Positions 27,471-37,384 of a stretch of 64,000 nt of DNA are shown piece after piece (position 1 is the stretch's first letter; the number at the start of each line of letters is the position of its first letter). The stretch is taken from assembly GCF_007858285.1 (NCBI RefSeq), contig NZ_VFIL01000002.1, positions 62,001-126,000 of the forward strand, given 5' to 3'. Under the pieces are notes generated by a model. That model made no database searches and was not told the origin of the DNA. It saw nothing but the letters and a program-made list of their open reading frames with translations. The stretch is from Pseudomonas brenneri. GTDB lineage: Bacteria > Pseudomonadota > Gammaproteobacteria > Pseudomonadales > Pseudomonadaceae. The position numbers and the translations under genes were made by a program.

Positions 27471-29996
27471 TCAGTAGACATCCCGGCGATAGCGACCCTG
27501 TTCGATCAGCCGTTCTACAGCCTCACTTCCCAGGATATCAACCAAGGCCTGATCGACCCCAGTCGCCATGCCCTGCAAACTCCCGCAGACATAAATCACC
27601 GCGCCATCGGCCAGCCATTTGCGCAGCACATCGGCGGATTCGCGCAGGCGATCCTGGACGTAGATCTTCTCTGCCTGATCCCGCGAAAACGCCAGGTCCA
27701 GCAACGCCAGGTCGCCACTGGCCAGCCAGCCTTGCAGCTCGTCCTGGCAGTGGTAGTCATGGGCGATGTTGCGTTCGCCAAACAACAACCAGTTACGCTG
27801 TTGGCCGTCGGTAATCCTGGCTTTGAGCAAGCTGCGCAAACCAGCCAGGCCGGTGCCGTTGCCCAGCAAAATCATCGGCACCGGGTCAGTTGGCAGGTGG
27901 AAGCCGCTGTTACGCCGTACGCGCAGGCTGATCGCCGAGCCCAGTGGTGCGTGCTCGGTCAGCCAGCCCGATGCCAGGCCCAGGCTGCCGTCGGTATGAC
28001 GCTCCTGGCGCACGATCAACTGCAGCACACCATCGCTGGCAATCGAGGCGATGGAGTATTCGCGCATGGCCAACGGCACCAGTGCATCCACCAGGGAACG
28101 CGCATGCAGGCCGACCAGATGCACGCGATTGTCCGGCAGCTGACGGCTGGCAAGCACCTGTTCCAGGGGGCGCGCCAAGCCATCGATCAGTACTTCGTCG
28201 GTGCCGGCAATGCCCAGGCCATCGAGGAAATGTTCGACGGCCCACGGGCAATTGCGCGGCATGACTTCCACCAGGTCGCCGGCCAGCCAGTCACGCGGGG
28301 CGGGCGGGTTGAGCCCCAGCAGGTAGACACCCGAGCCGCTGCTGTCCGGGTTGAGCAGGGTGCGCTGGCTCAAGGTCCAGTTTTCGTAACTGGCGCTGGC
28401 CCAGGCGGCTGCCGGTGCGTGGCCGGTGATCTGGCCCAGTTGTTGTTGCCAGTGCCGCAAGGCGTCCTCGTCGCCGCTGTCGACTTCAACCGGGGCAAAC
28501 AAGGCGTTGCCGCCCTGGTTGGTCAGCCAGAAGTGCAGGCGCCGGGCAAAGCCGCAGAAGTGTTCATATTGACGATCGCCCAGGGCCAGCACCGAGTAGT
28601 TCAGGCCCTTGAGACTGAGGTCGCTGCCCAGCACGCTGCGTTCGAAGCCGCGCGCGCTGTCGGGTGCTTCGCCATCGCCGAAGGTGCTGACTACAAACAG
28701 CGCATGGTCTGATTGGCGCAAATCATCTTCGTTGACGCTACCCAGGGATTGCACCTTCACCGGCAACCCGGCGGCCTGCAATTGGCTGGCGGTCTGCCAG
28801 GCCAGTTGTTCGGCAAAGCCGCTCTGGCTGGCGAAACCGATCAGCCACGCGGGTGCATCACTGCGGTTGCTGCCCAGGCTTTTGCGGGCATCGCGCACCT
28901 GGCGCTTTTTGCGGCGGCGGTCGAGGTACAGCAGCCAGCCGGTAATAAAGAACAACGGCATGCACAGCGAAGTGACGGTGAGGATGATCCGCCCCACCAG
29001 GCCGAAATAACTGCCGACATGCAGCGCGTAGATGCTGGTCAGCAATTGCGCCTTGAGGCTTTTGTCGCCATAGCGCTCAACGCTTTTGACTACGCCGGTG
29101 GCCGGGTCCAGGTTGATCTGGTTCAGCGCACGGTCATGGGGAGAGCTCTGCAACAGGTAGTAGACCGTGGCCGGTTGCCCAGCCACGGGCGGCATACGAA
29201 TGTTGTAGGCGCTCAAGTCCGGGCCGGCGGTGCTGTAGATGCTGCTCCAGATGGCGTCGTAGTTGGCGACGGGGGCTGGCCCCGCAGGCGCTGGGCCACG
29301 GTTGCGCACCCGCTCGTTTTGCGGGGCATCGGACAACAACCGGGTCAGGCCCTTGCTGTACCACTCATAGGACCAGTACAGGCCGGTGAGCGCGGCCAAC
29401 AGATAGAACAGCAAGCACCAGGTGCCGAACACCGAGTGCAGGTCCCAGTTGAAACTGCGGCCTTTCTTGCGCCAGTCCAGGGTCAGCCAGGCACGCCAGC
29501 TCGCCACCTGGCGCGGCCAGCGCAGGTACAGGCCGGAGAGGCAGAAGAAAATCAGGATCAGCGTACAGGCACCGGTGATTTGCCGGCCGGTGTCACCGAT
29601 GGCCAGGAAGCGGTGCAGTTGCAGCATCAGGCCGAAAAAATCCTGGCCGACGGCATCGCCCAGGTAGTCACCGGTGTACGGGTCGAAGTAGCGCATCTGG
29701 CCCCGGCGCTCGCCCGGTGGCGGGGTGAAGAAGACCCGTGCGGCGTTGCCGCTTTCGCTTTCCACCCACAGCATGGACACGGCCTTGCCTTCGGTGGCTT
29801 CGAGCTTGCGCACCAGTTCCGCCGGTGGCAGCACGCCGGCCGGTTGCTTTTGCACGGTCAGCACCGTCGGGTTGAGTGCCCGCAGGATCTCATCCTGGAA
29901 CGAGTACGCAGCCCCGGTGATCCCCATCAAGGCCAACACCAGCCCGGCGGTAATGCCGAAAAACCAGTGCAACTGAAATAGGGTTTTCTTCAACAC
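27471..29996 (-). CDS. PepSY-flavodoxin-reductase fusion (siderophore iron reductase type)
   Basis: An 841-residue inner-membrane electron-transfer protein. The N-terminal third is a PepSY_TM module with four hydrophobic helices ([22 protein letters not shown] and [14 protein letters not shown] among them) and helix histidines that may hold haem. A flavodoxin-like FMN domain follows ([29 protein letters not shown]), then an FAD/NADPH reductase ([27 protein letters not shown]-like [10 protein letters not shown]). It resembles PA4513. Start GTG 29996 is chosen for its GAGG site. Next to an iron receptor, it probably reduces siderophore iron. Confidence 0.85.
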   Translation of the reverse strand: MLKKTLFQLHWFFGITAGLVLALMGITGAAYSFQDEILRALNPTVLTVQKQPAGVLPPAELVRKLEATEGKAVSMLWVESESGNAARVFFTPPPGERRGQMRYFDPYTGDYLGDAVGQDFFGLMLQLHRFLAIGDTGRQITGACTLILIFFCLSGLYLRWPRQVASWRAWLTLDWRKKGRSFNWDLHSVFGTWCLLFYLLAALTGLYWSYEWYSKGLTRLLSDAPQNERVRNRGPAPAGPAPVANYDAIWSSIYSTAGPDLSAYNIRMPPVAGQPATVYYLLQSSPHDRALNQINLDPATGVVKSVERYGDKSLKAQLLTSIYALHVGSYFGLVGRIILTVTSLCMPLFFITGWLLYLDRRRKKRQVRDARKSLGSNRSDAPAWLIGFASQSGFAEQLAWQTASQLQAAGLPVKVQSLGSVNEDDLRQSDHALFVVSTFGDGEAPDSARGFERSVLGSDLSLKGLNYSVLALGDRQYEHFCGFARRLHFWLTNQGGNALFAPVEVDSGDEDALRHWQQQLGQITGHAPAAAWASASYENWTLSQRTLLNPDSSGSGVYLLGLNPPAPRDWLAGDLVEVMPRNCPWAVEHFLDGLGIAGTDEVLIDGLARPLEQVLASRQLPDNRVHLVGLHARSLVDALVPLAMREYSIASIASDGVLQLIVRQERHTDGSLGLASGWLTEHAPLGSAISLRVRRNSGFHLPTDPVPMILLGNGTGLAGLRSLLKARITDGQQRNWLLFGERNIAHDYHCQDELQGWLASGDLALLDLAFSRDQAEKIYVQDRLRESADVLRKWLADGAVIYVCGSLQGMATGVDQALVDILGSEAVERLIEQGRYRRDVY

Positions 29997-30082
29997 GTCG
30001 GACGGCCTCGCTGAGCTGGATATGAATTTTACGGCGCGCATTATGCCGTGAGTTGTCGAGAAAGATTCTTTTTTACATACGA

Positions 30083-30111
30083 AAGCCCCGGGCATCCGAT
30101 GCACGGGGCTT
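30083..30111 (-). terminator. Terminator after the iron receptor gene
   Basis: Stem AGCCCCG/CGGGGCT with a 13-base loop, 22 bases after the receptor stop in the minus direction. It separates the receptor transcript from the reductase gene. Confidence 0.6.
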
Positions 30112-30132
30112 TTGCATGAAACGTCCAGCCGC

Positions 30133-32421
30133 TTAGAAGTGGAAGCTGGTGGTCAACAGCGCCGTACGACCGGCTGCCTGGTTGGCGAAGTGCGCGCCGT
30201 AGGCCTTGTCGTAGTAGGTTTTGTCGGTCAGGTTCTGCACGTTCAACTGCAGGTCGACGTTCTTGGTCAGCTTGTAACTGGCCATGGCGTCGTAGCGGGT
30301 GTAGGACGGCACGTAGACGGTGTTGCCCGCGTCGCCGTAGACGTCGTCGACATAGAACGCGCCGCCGCCGACAGTCAGCTTCGAGGTGATGTCATACGTT
30401 GTCCACAGGCTGAAGGCGTTCTTTGGCGTGTTGGGCATTTCGTTGCCTTTGTTGGAACCGGCAGTGACGACGCCCTGACGGTTGCCGTTTTTGCCCGGGT
30501 CTACCAGCTCGCTTTTCAGGTAGCTGTAGCCGGCGAACACTTGCCACTGCTCGGTGAGCTTGCCGCTGGCCGACAACTCCAGGCCATCGACGCGGGACTC
30601 GCCAGCGTTCTCATAGGTGTTGGAGTTCACCAGGATGCGCGCGTTTTTCTTCTCGGTACGGAACACCGCAGCGGTCAGGGACAGGCGGTCGTGGAACAGG
30701 TCCCACTTGGTGCCTAGCTCGTAGTTGACGGTTTCTTCTGGTTTCAGGTCGCTGGTGTTGATGCCGGTGGGCGGTGCATTCGAGTCCACACCTTCACCGA
30801 CCAGGCCGCCGGGAGGCGAGGCCGAAGTGGCATAGGAGGTGTAGATGCTGCCGTTTTCCATCGGCTTCCAGACCAGGCCGGCCTGCCAGTTGAAGAACTG
30901 GCTGTCGTCCTTGAACTTGGTGCGGCCGGTGGCTGCGTTGCTATTGGCCTCGGTGTCGAAGGTGTCGTAGCGCAGGCCGACGTTCAGCAGCCATTGCGGG
31001 TCGAGTTCGATGGTGTCGAATACATAGGCGGCGCGGCTGGTGGCCTTGGTGTTGGTACCCAGGTAGTTGCGGGCGACGCTGCCGGTCCAGGCATCGTCCG
31101 GGTTCGGGTTGCTCAACGAGGTGCATTGGCCGCCCTTGCCGCCACCGGCCACGGTGCAAACCGGGTTGCTATTGGGGCTGACGGTATAACCGCTGACGCG
31201 GGTTTCTTCTCCGGTAAATTCCAGGCCGGTGGAGTAGCTGTGCTTGAAGCCCAGGGCCTGGAAATTGCCAAACAGATCGGTCTGGTTGGTGGTGGTCGTG
31301 GTGGTGGACACGCGGCTGTTGGCCCGACGCCACACGGTACCGAACTGGTTGACGTTGTGCTGGCTGTCATCCGGCTGAGTGAGCACGTAGTCCTGGCCGG
31401 TGCTGCCGTGGCGCAGGGTGTTCTTGATCGTCATGTTGTCGTTCAGGTCGTGCTCGATGGAGAACGTACTGATGTCGGCGCGGGTCTTGCGGAAGTCACG
31501 ATCCTTGAGGCCGTAGAAGTTGCTGCTGTCGCCGCCGTCGGTGGGTTTGTCATGCACGTGGGCAGCGTTTGCAGCGCTGCTGCTGTAGCTGTAGGGAATC
31601 CCCGAATCCGGCAGGTCGTTGCTTTCCATGTGGTAGTAGCTGAGGTTGACGCGGGTCGGGGTGCCCAGGCCAAAGGTCAGCGACGGTGCCACGCCCCAGC
31701 GGTCGTAATTGACCGCGTCGCGACCGGCCACGTTCTGTTCGTGGCTCATCAGGTTCAGGCGGAATGCGGCGGTGTCGAGGAACTGGCGGTTGACGTCGAG
31801 GGCATAGCGGCGGGTCTGGTCCGAACCGTAGGTAAAGCCGCCGTTGAGGAAGTCCCGCGCTTGTGGGGTCTTGCTCACCAGGTTGAGGCTGCCACCGGCC
31901 GAGCCACGGCCACCGAACGAAGAGTTCGGGCCCTTGCTGACTTCAATGGACTCGATATCGAAAATTTCCCGGCTCTGGCCACCGGTGTCGCGCACGCCGT
32001 CCAGGTAGGTGTCGCCTTGGGCATCGAAACCGCGGATAAACGGGCGGTCGCCCTGGGGGTTGCCGCCTTCACCGGCACCAAAGGTAATGCCTGGCACTGT
32101 GCGTAAGGCGTCTTGCAGCGAGGTCGCGGCGGTGTCCTTGAGTACCTGCGCCGGCACCACGGTGACGGAGCGCGGGGTGTCGACCAGCGGCGCAGTGTAT
32201 TTCTGCGAAGAGGCTTTTTCGGTCTGGTAGGACGTCGCGTCCTGTTCCTGGCCGGTGATGCTGGTAGCCCCGAGGGAAATGCTGTTGCGCTCGCCTTTTT
32301 GTTCGGTCTCTTCGGCCGCTTGAGCCATATGGGCTACGGAGCTGGCGCTGATGGCCACGCCAATGGCCGAAGCCAGCAGGCGCGGTGAACTGATCGGTGC
32401 TTTTGTAATTGTGCGCGACAT
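30133..32421 (-). CDS. piuA: TonB-dependent siderophore receptor (PiuA-type)
   Basis: A 762-residue outer-membrane receptor. Signal peptide (ending around AHMAQA), plug domain with [28 protein letters not shown] and the [25 protein letters not shown] block, then a beta-barrel ending in Phe (LLTTSFHF). Neighbouring PKHD dioxygenase and Sel1 genes reproduce the PA4513-PA4516 order of P. aeruginosa, where this gene is piuA, an iron-siderophore and siderophore-drug receptor. Start ATG 32421 with AAGGAA upstream. Confidence 0.9.
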   Translation of the reverse strand: MSRTITKAPISSPRLLASAIGVAISASSVAHMAQAAEETEQKGERNSISLGATSITGQEQDATSYQTEKASSQKYTAPLVDTPRSVTVVPAQVLKDTAATSLQDALRTVPGITFGAGEGGNPQGDRPFIRGFDAQGDTYLDGVRDTGGQSREIFDIESIEVSKGPNSSFGGRGSAGGSLNLVSKTPQARDFLNGGFTYGSDQTRRYALDVNRQFLDTAAFRLNLMSHEQNVAGRDAVNYDRWGVAPSLTFGLGTPTRVNLSYYHMESNDLPDSGIPYSYSSSAANAAHVHDKPTDGGDSSNFYGLKDRDFRKTRADISTFSIEHDLNDNMTIKNTLRHGSTGQDYVLTQPDDSQHNVNQFGTVWRRANSRVSTTTTTTNQTDLFGNFQALGFKHSYSTGLEFTGEETRVSGYTVSPNSNPVCTVAGGGKGGQCTSLSNPNPDDAWTGSVARNYLGTNTKATSRAAYVFDTIELDPQWLLNVGLRYDTFDTEANSNAATGRTKFKDDSQFFNWQAGLVWKPMENGSIYTSYATSASPPGGLVGEGVDSNAPPTGINTSDLKPEETVNYELGTKWDLFHDRLSLTAAVFRTEKKNARILVNSNTYENAGESRVDGLELSASGKLTEQWQVFAGYSYLKSELVDPGKNGNRQGVVTAGSNKGNEMPNTPKNAFSLWTTYDITSKLTVGGGAFYVDDVYGDAGNTVYVPSYTRYDAMASYKLTKNVDLQLNVQNLTDKTYYDKAYGAHFANQAAGRTALLTTSFHF

Positions 32422-32477
32422 GAAATTCCTTACCCCAAGGATGTGAAGGTCGCGAAATATATTGTAATCAATTATGT

Positions 32478-32501
32478 ATAGCAATTGAGATACGTTGCTA
32501 T
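32478..32501. promoter_or_regulatory. Inverted repeat in the piuA/piuC divergent promoter region
   Basis: ATAGCAA-N10-TTGCTAT lies in the AT-rich region between the divergent receptor and dioxygenase genes. Iron control by Fur is expected here, but the match to the Fur consensus is poor, so I record only the repeat. Confidence 0.4.
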
Positions 32502-32638
32502 TTGCACTGTATTTACAAAATTTACACTTGGGAAATTACGGTTTTTATTGGCTCATGCGTCTGCTCGTCCGATCAGGGTTTTACACAGTCAATAAGAATC
32601 AATACCATTGGCGCCCCTCTGCTCTCAGGTAACGCCTC

Positions 32639-33319
32639 ATGCTGCTGCATATTCCCGGCCTGTTCTCTCGCGAAGAGGTCCTGCGCATTCGTGAAGCCCT
32701 GGAACAGGCGGACTGGGCTGACGGCAAGATCACCGCCGGGCATCAGTCGGCCAAGGCCAAGCACAATCTGCAATTGCCCGAAGGCCATCCACTGGCCAAG
32801 GAAATCGGCGCAGCCATGCTCGATCGCCTGTGGCAAAACCCGCAATTCATGTCGGCAGCACTGCCGCACAAAGTTTTCCCGCCGCTGCTCAATTGCTATA
32901 CCGCCGGTGGCAGCTTCGACTTTCATATCGACAACGCCGTGCGCCAGCCCAAGGGCAGCCCGGAGCGGGTGCGCACCGATCTGTCCTCCACGCTGTTTTT
33001 CAGCGATCCGGACGAGTACGACGGCGGTGAACTGGAGATCCAGGACACCTTCGGCCTGCAGCGGGTCAAGTTGCCAGCCGGTGACATGGTGCTGTATCCA
33101 GGCTCCAGCCTGCACAAAGTCAACGCCGTGACCCGTGGCACACGCTATGCCTCGTTTTTCTGGACCCAGAGCCTGGTGCGTGAAGACAGCCAGCGCACCT
33201 TGCTGTTTGAAATGGACGGCGCGATCCAGCAATTGACCCGTGACGTACCGGATCACCCGGCGCTGATCCAGCTCACCGGCACCTATCACAACCTGTTGCG
33301 TCGCTGGGTCGAGGTCTGA
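32639..33319 (+). CDS. piuC: PKHD-type Fe(II)/2-oxoglutarate dioxygenase (PiuC)
   Basis: A 226-residue Fe(II)-dependent hydroxylase of the PKHD/PiuC family. The iron triad is FHIDNA (His96, Asp98) and SLHKV (His159), and Arg169 in TRGTRYAS would hold 2-oxoglutarate. Divergent from the TonB receptor and followed three bases later by the Sel1 gene. The PiuC family always accompanies such receptors; the substrate is not known to me. AGGTAA precedes ATG 32639. Confidence 0.92.
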   Translation: MLLHIPGLFSREEVLRIREALEQADWADGKITAGHQSAKAKHNLQLPEGHPLAKEIGAAMLDRLWQNPQFMSAALPHKVFPPLLNCYTAGGSFDFHIDNAVRQPKGSPERVRTDLSSTLFFSDPDEYDGGELEIQDTFGLQRVKLPAGDMVLYPGSSLHKVNAVTRGTRYASFFWTQSLVREDSQRTLLFEMDGAIQQLTRDVPDHPALIQLTGTYHNLLRRWVEV

Positions 33320-33321
33320 GC

Positions 33322-34077
33322 ATGGTTTTTCACCTGCGCCGCGAAGAAACCCTCGACGGTGAACAACTGCGGGCCATGCTCGAAGAGTCCCCGGCCCGTG
33401 CGGCTCAGGCGATCCTGATGGCGGCGAAGGAGGGCGTGCTCGACGCCCAGGCGCTGCTGGGGCAAATCCTTTTGGACGGGCGTGGTATCGCGCGCGATGA
33501 GGCGCTGGCGTTGCGCTGGTTCCGGATCGCTGCACGGGGCGGCCACCGGATGGCACGCAATATGGTGGGGCGCTGCCTGGAGCATGGCTGGGGTTGCCCC
33601 GCCGATGCGGTGGCCGCCGCCGGGGAATACCGCCTGGCCGCAGAAGCCGGGTTGGATTGGGGCTTGTACAACTACGCCAACCTGCTGGCCACTGGGCGCG
33701 GCGTGACGTTAGACCAACAGCAGGCATTGGCCTGTTATCGCCAGGCTGCCGAACTGGGGCATGCCAAGTCGATGAACCTGCTGGGGCGTTACCTGGAGCA
33801 AGGGCAGTTCTGCGCCCAGGACGTGTCCGCAGCGCTTGATTGGTATCGCCGCTCGGCGGAGGGTGGGGACTTTCGCGGGCAGTTCAGTTATGCGGCGGTG
33901 CTGGCAGATCAAGGCCAGGTCGAGGTTGCGCTGGAGTGGTTGCGCAAGGCGCTGGAGGGCGGGAACCTGAAGTTTTTGCGGCTGGCAACCAAGGTGCTAG
34001 CGCAAGTGGAACACCCACAGATTCGAGCGTTGTCTGAGGCCTATCGTTTGCGAGCCCTTGAGTTGGTTTGCGAGTAA
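33322..34077 (+). CDS. Sel1-repeat protein
   Basis: A 251-residue protein built from about five Sel1-like (TPR) repeats, seen as A..LG..Y..G.G...D...A..WY/FR.AA..G patterns (ALLGQILLDGRGIARDEALALRWFRIAARGG; ALACYRQAAELGHAKSMNLLGRYLEQG; ALDWYRRSAEGGDFRGQFSYAAVLADQG). No signal peptide. It corresponds to PA4516 in the conserved iron cluster and is cotranscribed with piuC. Likely a protein-binding scaffold. Confidence 0.88.
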   Translation: MVFHLRREETLDGEQLRAMLEESPARAAQAILMAAKEGVLDAQALLGQILLDGRGIARDEALALRWFRIAARGGHRMARNMVGRCLEHGWGCPADAVAAAGEYRLAAEAGLDWGLYNYANLLATGRGVTLDQQQALACYRQAAELGHAKSMNLLGRYLEQGQFCAQDVSAALDWYRRSAEGGDFRGQFSYAAVLADQGQVEVALEWLRKALEGGNLKFLRLATKVLAQVEHPQIRALSEAYRLRALELVCE

Positions 34078-34281
34078 AGCGTCACGGGTGCTTGTGATGC
34101 GTCTTAAGGGAATGGGGTTGTAAAGACTACAGATGGAGCCGATGGTTCTGATGTTTCATGCAGATGCAGCTTATAAGTTCCTGGGTAGATGCGTGGCAAA
34201 GTTGTGCCTCTTTTCCACAAATCGTGGGGACGGTGCTTTCTAGAAAAACACGGTTTCTACTGAGCCTCAGGAGTTTTCATT

Positions 34282-35760
34282 ATGCTAATCAATCAGGCAC
34301 CTGATCGTACGGGATATGAGGAAGTTCAACGGATTCTTGAAAACGATAAGCGTGGAGTTACAAAAAAGTCTGCAGATGATGAGCCGTCACTGACCAGCGC
34401 GCAGGTTGCAGACCGGCTTAACCGAAGCGATAAGCGCTGGGTTGATAGCAATCATAATGGCAGGATTGAGCTCACCTATGAGTTTTCCACAGCCGAGCCA
34501 AACGAGTTCGAAAAACTTAAGAGTGACACAGCTGCAGCCAAGCTCGAAAAAATCGTACCGATGAGTCTCAGGCAGAAGGAATATGTCAGGGCGGCGCAAC
34601 AAGAGTATGCCGATGTTGCCAATGTAACGTTCACCGAAAAAACGGGGGGCGGTGGTGAGGGGCATCTGACCCACAGAGGGTATAGCGCTGGCGACCAAGC
34701 CACCTCTGTTCGCGGGTTTGCTTACTATCCGGACCCGAAGGATCCAGTGCACCAAGGAAGTCTCTGGATGCGCAATCTGGACCAGACGAGCAAATTCGGG
34801 AACTGGGCCGATGATGATAAAAGCACACATGGGGACAATTATTGGCGTTCTACCCTGATTCATGAACTGGGACATAGCCTTGGTCTGGAGCATTCGGGGA
34901 GTGATGAGAATGAAAAAACGCAAATTCCAGATTATGCGGAAAATTGGGATAATTACACGGTAATGAGCTACAACACGCCATTGCTGAGTGATGCCGAAGA
35001 TACTGTGATGCCAGTCAGTCTGATGATGGATGATATGCAGGCAGTTCAATCAAAATATGGTGCCAATTACTCCACACGCAAAGGCGATACAACCTACGGT
35101 TTCAACTCCAATACTGACCGTGATCACTACAGCCTGAAAACTGCCGAAGATAAACCGTTGTTCGCCGTGTGGGATGGCGACGGCTGGGATACCCTCGATT
35201 TCTCTGGGTTCAGTCAAGCGCAGACGATAAACCTCAACGCGGGTTCTTTTTCTTCGGTCGGTGGATTGAGGAATAACGTCGGAATTGCCAATGGTGTGAC
35301 GATCGAAGAAGCCAGGGGCGGGAAAGGCAAGAACACGCTGATTGGCAATGATGCCTTCAATGTTCTTCGAGGCGGCCCCGATAGCGATATCCTGTATGGC
35401 GGCAGTGGTGGAGCGCAGATGTGGGGGGGGAAGGGCGGGAATACCTTTGTTTTTGATACTACGTCCAGTGGTAAGCCGAACTGGGTAATGGATTTTACCA
35501 GCGGCAAGGACAAACTCGACTTTTCAGGATTGCGCCAGCAATTAGGCCCGCTGAAATTTTGCTCCAAGTTGCCTCTTGATCACAGTAAACCGCAAGACCC
35601 GCTTAATCCGACGTATATTTCCAAGCCTGGTGATGTGCTCGTGAGCTACGACCGTGAGTTTCAGCGAACGCTTTTTAGGGTCGATACCAAGGGGGATGGC
35701 AGGATGGACATGTACATTGATGTCCAGGGGAAAGTTGCTCGCAAAGATATCGTCGTATAA
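34282..35760 (+). CDS. Serralysin-family metalloprotease (orphan)
   Basis: A 492-residue M10B protease. The zinc motif HELGHSLGLEH (His194, Glu195, His198, His204) and the Met-turn YTVMSYNT are intact. The C-terminal part has a few degenerate RTX-type Ca-binding repeats (residues about 345-395: GGKGKNTLIGN, GGPDSDILYGG, GGKGGNTFVFD) and ends DIVV, the usual serralysin secretion tail. Normal partners aprDEF and inhibitor aprI are absent, so export must rely on a type I system elsewhere. One Cys (FCSKL) is unusual for the family. More AT-rich than its neighbours. Confidence 0.88.
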   Translation: MLINQAPDRTGYEEVQRILENDKRGVTKKSADDEPSLTSAQVADRLNRSDKRWVDSNHNGRIELTYEFSTAEPNEFEKLKSDTAAAKLEKIVPMSLRQKEYVRAAQQEYADVANVTFTEKTGGGGEGHLTHRGYSAGDQATSVRGFAYYPDPKDPVHQGSLWMRNLDQTSKFGNWADDDKSTHGDNYWRSTLIHELGHSLGLEHSGSDENEKTQIPDYAENWDNYTVMSYNTPLLSDAEDTVMPVSLMMDDMQAVQSKYGANYSTRKGDTTYGFNSNTDRDHYSLKTAEDKPLFAVWDGDGWDTLDFSGFSQAQTINLNAGSFSSVGGLRNNVGIANGVTIEEARGGKGKNTLIGNDAFNVLRGGPDSDILYGGSGGAQMWGGKGGNTFVFDTTSSGKPNWVMDFTSGKDKLDFSGLRQQLGPLKFCSKLPLDHSKPQDPLNPTYISKPGDVLVSYDREFQRTLFRVDTKGDGRMDMYIDVQGKVARKDIVV

Positions 35761-35767
35761 AGATGTA

Positions 35768-35795
35768 AAAGCCCATGACATGTCATGGGCTTTTT
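35768..35795. terminator. Bidirectional terminator
   Basis: AAAGCCCATGACA/TGTCATGGGCTTT forms a perfect stem followed by T residues on the plus strand and matching A residues before it. It lies between the convergent protease and speC genes. Confidence 0.88.
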
Positions 35796-35808
35796 ATTTG
35801 CAATGCGC

Positions 35809-36972
35809 TTACACGTAGAAGGATTTCAGCGGTGGGAAGCCGTTGAATTCAACTGCGCTGTAGCTGGTGGTGTACGCACCGGTCGATAGCCAGTACAGGC
35901 GATCACCAATGGCCAGGTTCAGCGGCAGGCCATACTTGTAGTTTTCGTACATGATATCGGCGCTGTCGCAGGTAGGACCGGCGATGACCACTTCTTCCAT
36001 CTCGCCTTTTTTCTCGGTCCAGATCGGGAACTTGATGGCTTCGTCCATGGTTTCGATCAGGCCGGAGAACTTGCCCACATCCGTGTACACCCAACGCTCG
36101 ACGGCGGTGCGCGATTTACGTGCAACCAGCACCACTTCACTGACCAGGATCCCGGCGTTGGCGATCAACGAACGGCCTGGCTCCAGGATGATTTCCGGCA
36201 GTTCATCACCGAAGTCTTCCTTGAGGAAGCGGATGATTTCCTCGGCATAGGTTTCCAGGCTGTTGGTGCGGGTGATGTAGTTGGCCGGGAAGCCGCCGCC
36301 CATGTTGATCAGCTTGAGGTGGATGCCGTCTTCTTCTTTCAAACGCTCGAAAATCACCTTGACCTTGGCAATAGCCGCGTCCCACACGCTGATATCACGC
36401 TGCTGGGAACCGACGTGGAACGAGATGCCGTAGGGCACCAGGCCCAGGTCGCGCGCGAGGATCAGCAGGTCCATGGCCATGTCGGTCTGGCAGCCGAATT
36501 TGCGCGACAAAGGCCAGTCAGCCGTGGTCGAGCCTTCGGTGAGGATGCGCACATAGACTTTCGAACCCGGCGCGGCCTTGGCGATATTGCGCAGGTCGGC
36601 TTCGGAGTCAGTGGAGAACAGGCGCACGCCCTTCTCGTAGAAGTAGCGGATGTCCTTGGACTTTTTGATGGTGTTGCCGTAGCTGATACGGTCGGCGCTG
36701 ACACCACGGTCCATGACCTTGTCCAGCTCGTAGATCGAGGCGATGTCGAAGCTCGAACCCTTGTCTTTCAACAGGTCGATGATCTCGACGGCAGGGTTGG
36801 CCTTGACGGCGTAGTACACCTTGGCGAATTCGAAACCGGCGCGCAGGTCATCGTAGGCCTGGCTGATCATCGCGGTGTCGATCACCACGAACGGGGTTTC
36901 TTGCTTGTCGGCGAACGCCTTCATTTTGTCAAACGTGGCGCGCGCGAAATAGTCTTCGACGTTGATCGACAT
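35809..36972 (-). CDS. speC: Ornithine/lysine decarboxylase, alanine-racemase fold
   Basis: A 387-residue PLP enzyme making putrescine from ornithine. The PLP lysine is Lys57 in YYAVKANP, GGGFPANY binds the phosphate, EPGRSLIANAG follows, and the catalytic Cys335 lies in GPTCDSAD. The short fold-III form without a regulatory domain is the usual Pseudomonas SpeC. Start ATG 36972 has AGGAG upstream. The same frame stays open a further 31 codons to an ATG at 37065, without a ribosome site. A hairpin lies in the leader. Confidence 0.94.
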   Translation of the reverse strand: MSINVEDYFARATFDKMKAFADKQETPFVVIDTAMISQAYDDLRAGFEFAKVYYAVKANPAVEIIDLLKDKGSSFDIASIYELDKVMDRGVSADRISYGNTIKKSKDIRYFYEKGVRLFSTDSEADLRNIAKAAPGSKVYVRILTEGSTTADWPLSRKFGCQTDMAMDLLILARDLGLVPYGISFHVGSQQRDISVWDAAIAKVKVIFERLKEEDGIHLKLINMGGGFPANYITRTNSLETYAEEIIRFLKEDFGDELPEIILEPGRSLIANAGILVSEVVLVARKSRTAVERWVYTDVGKFSGLIETMDEAIKFPIWTEKKGEMEEVVIAGPTCDSADIMYENYKYGLPLNLAIGDRLYWLSTGAYTTSYSAVEFNGFPPLKSFYV

Positions 36973-37077
36973 GCTGGGAACTCCTAAGGGCAAACTAAAT
37001 TGATCAATGGGTGCAAATGAACGTCCTCCGTATCCCCACTTTGGTTCGCCTACTTCCCAAGGCATGTCGCCGAAAGC

Positions 37078-37110
37078 AAAAAGGCCATGGGATAAGCTTC
37101 CCTTGGCCTT
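37078..37110 (-). terminator. Terminator-like hairpin in the speC upstream region
   Basis: AAGGCCA/TGGCCTT stem (37081-37087 with 37104-37110), followed in the minus direction by a short T run. It lies 106 bases before the speC start. It may terminate opuCA transcripts or act as an attenuator of speC. The rest of 36973-37384 contains a REP palindrome and no gene. Confidence 0.5.
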
Positions 37111-37334
37111 GCTGTCTCGTCGTCAGTACTTGAGCCGGATGGATCGTTTCCAGCATGGACGTTCGGCGCGAACTTTAGGGCGTGAGGAGCTTGAGATCAA
37201 CTAAAAATGTCGCGTTTGTGCACGCGTTCGTCGCGAGGCGCAGTGCAGCTACTTATGTAACCGACCGGTGTGACGGATTGATGTTCCCCAAAGAAGAGGA
37301 ATCAGGCTATTTCCTGACACCCAGCAGAACTAAA

Positions 37335-37363
37335 TGTGGGAGCGAGCAAGCCCGCTCCCACAG
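37335..37363. repeat. REP palindrome after opuCA
   Basis: TGTGGGAGCGAGC...GCTCCCACA, a single palindrome of the family found elsewhere here, lies 22 bases beyond the opuCA stop and may help end that transcript. Confidence 0.8.
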
Positions 37364-37384
37364 TTTTGACCGAGAGGTGTCAGG

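Noticed and set aside
34200..34280. Possible hrp or sigma54 box before the serralysin gene
   Set aside because: CCACAAA occurs at about 34215, but no GGAACC-like element stands 15-16 bases upstream, and the GG/GC spacing is wrong for sigma54.
37007..37204. 65-codon plus-strand frame in the speC-opuCA gap
   Set aside because: No ribosome site, arginine-rich, and it reads through the hairpin; likely non-coding.
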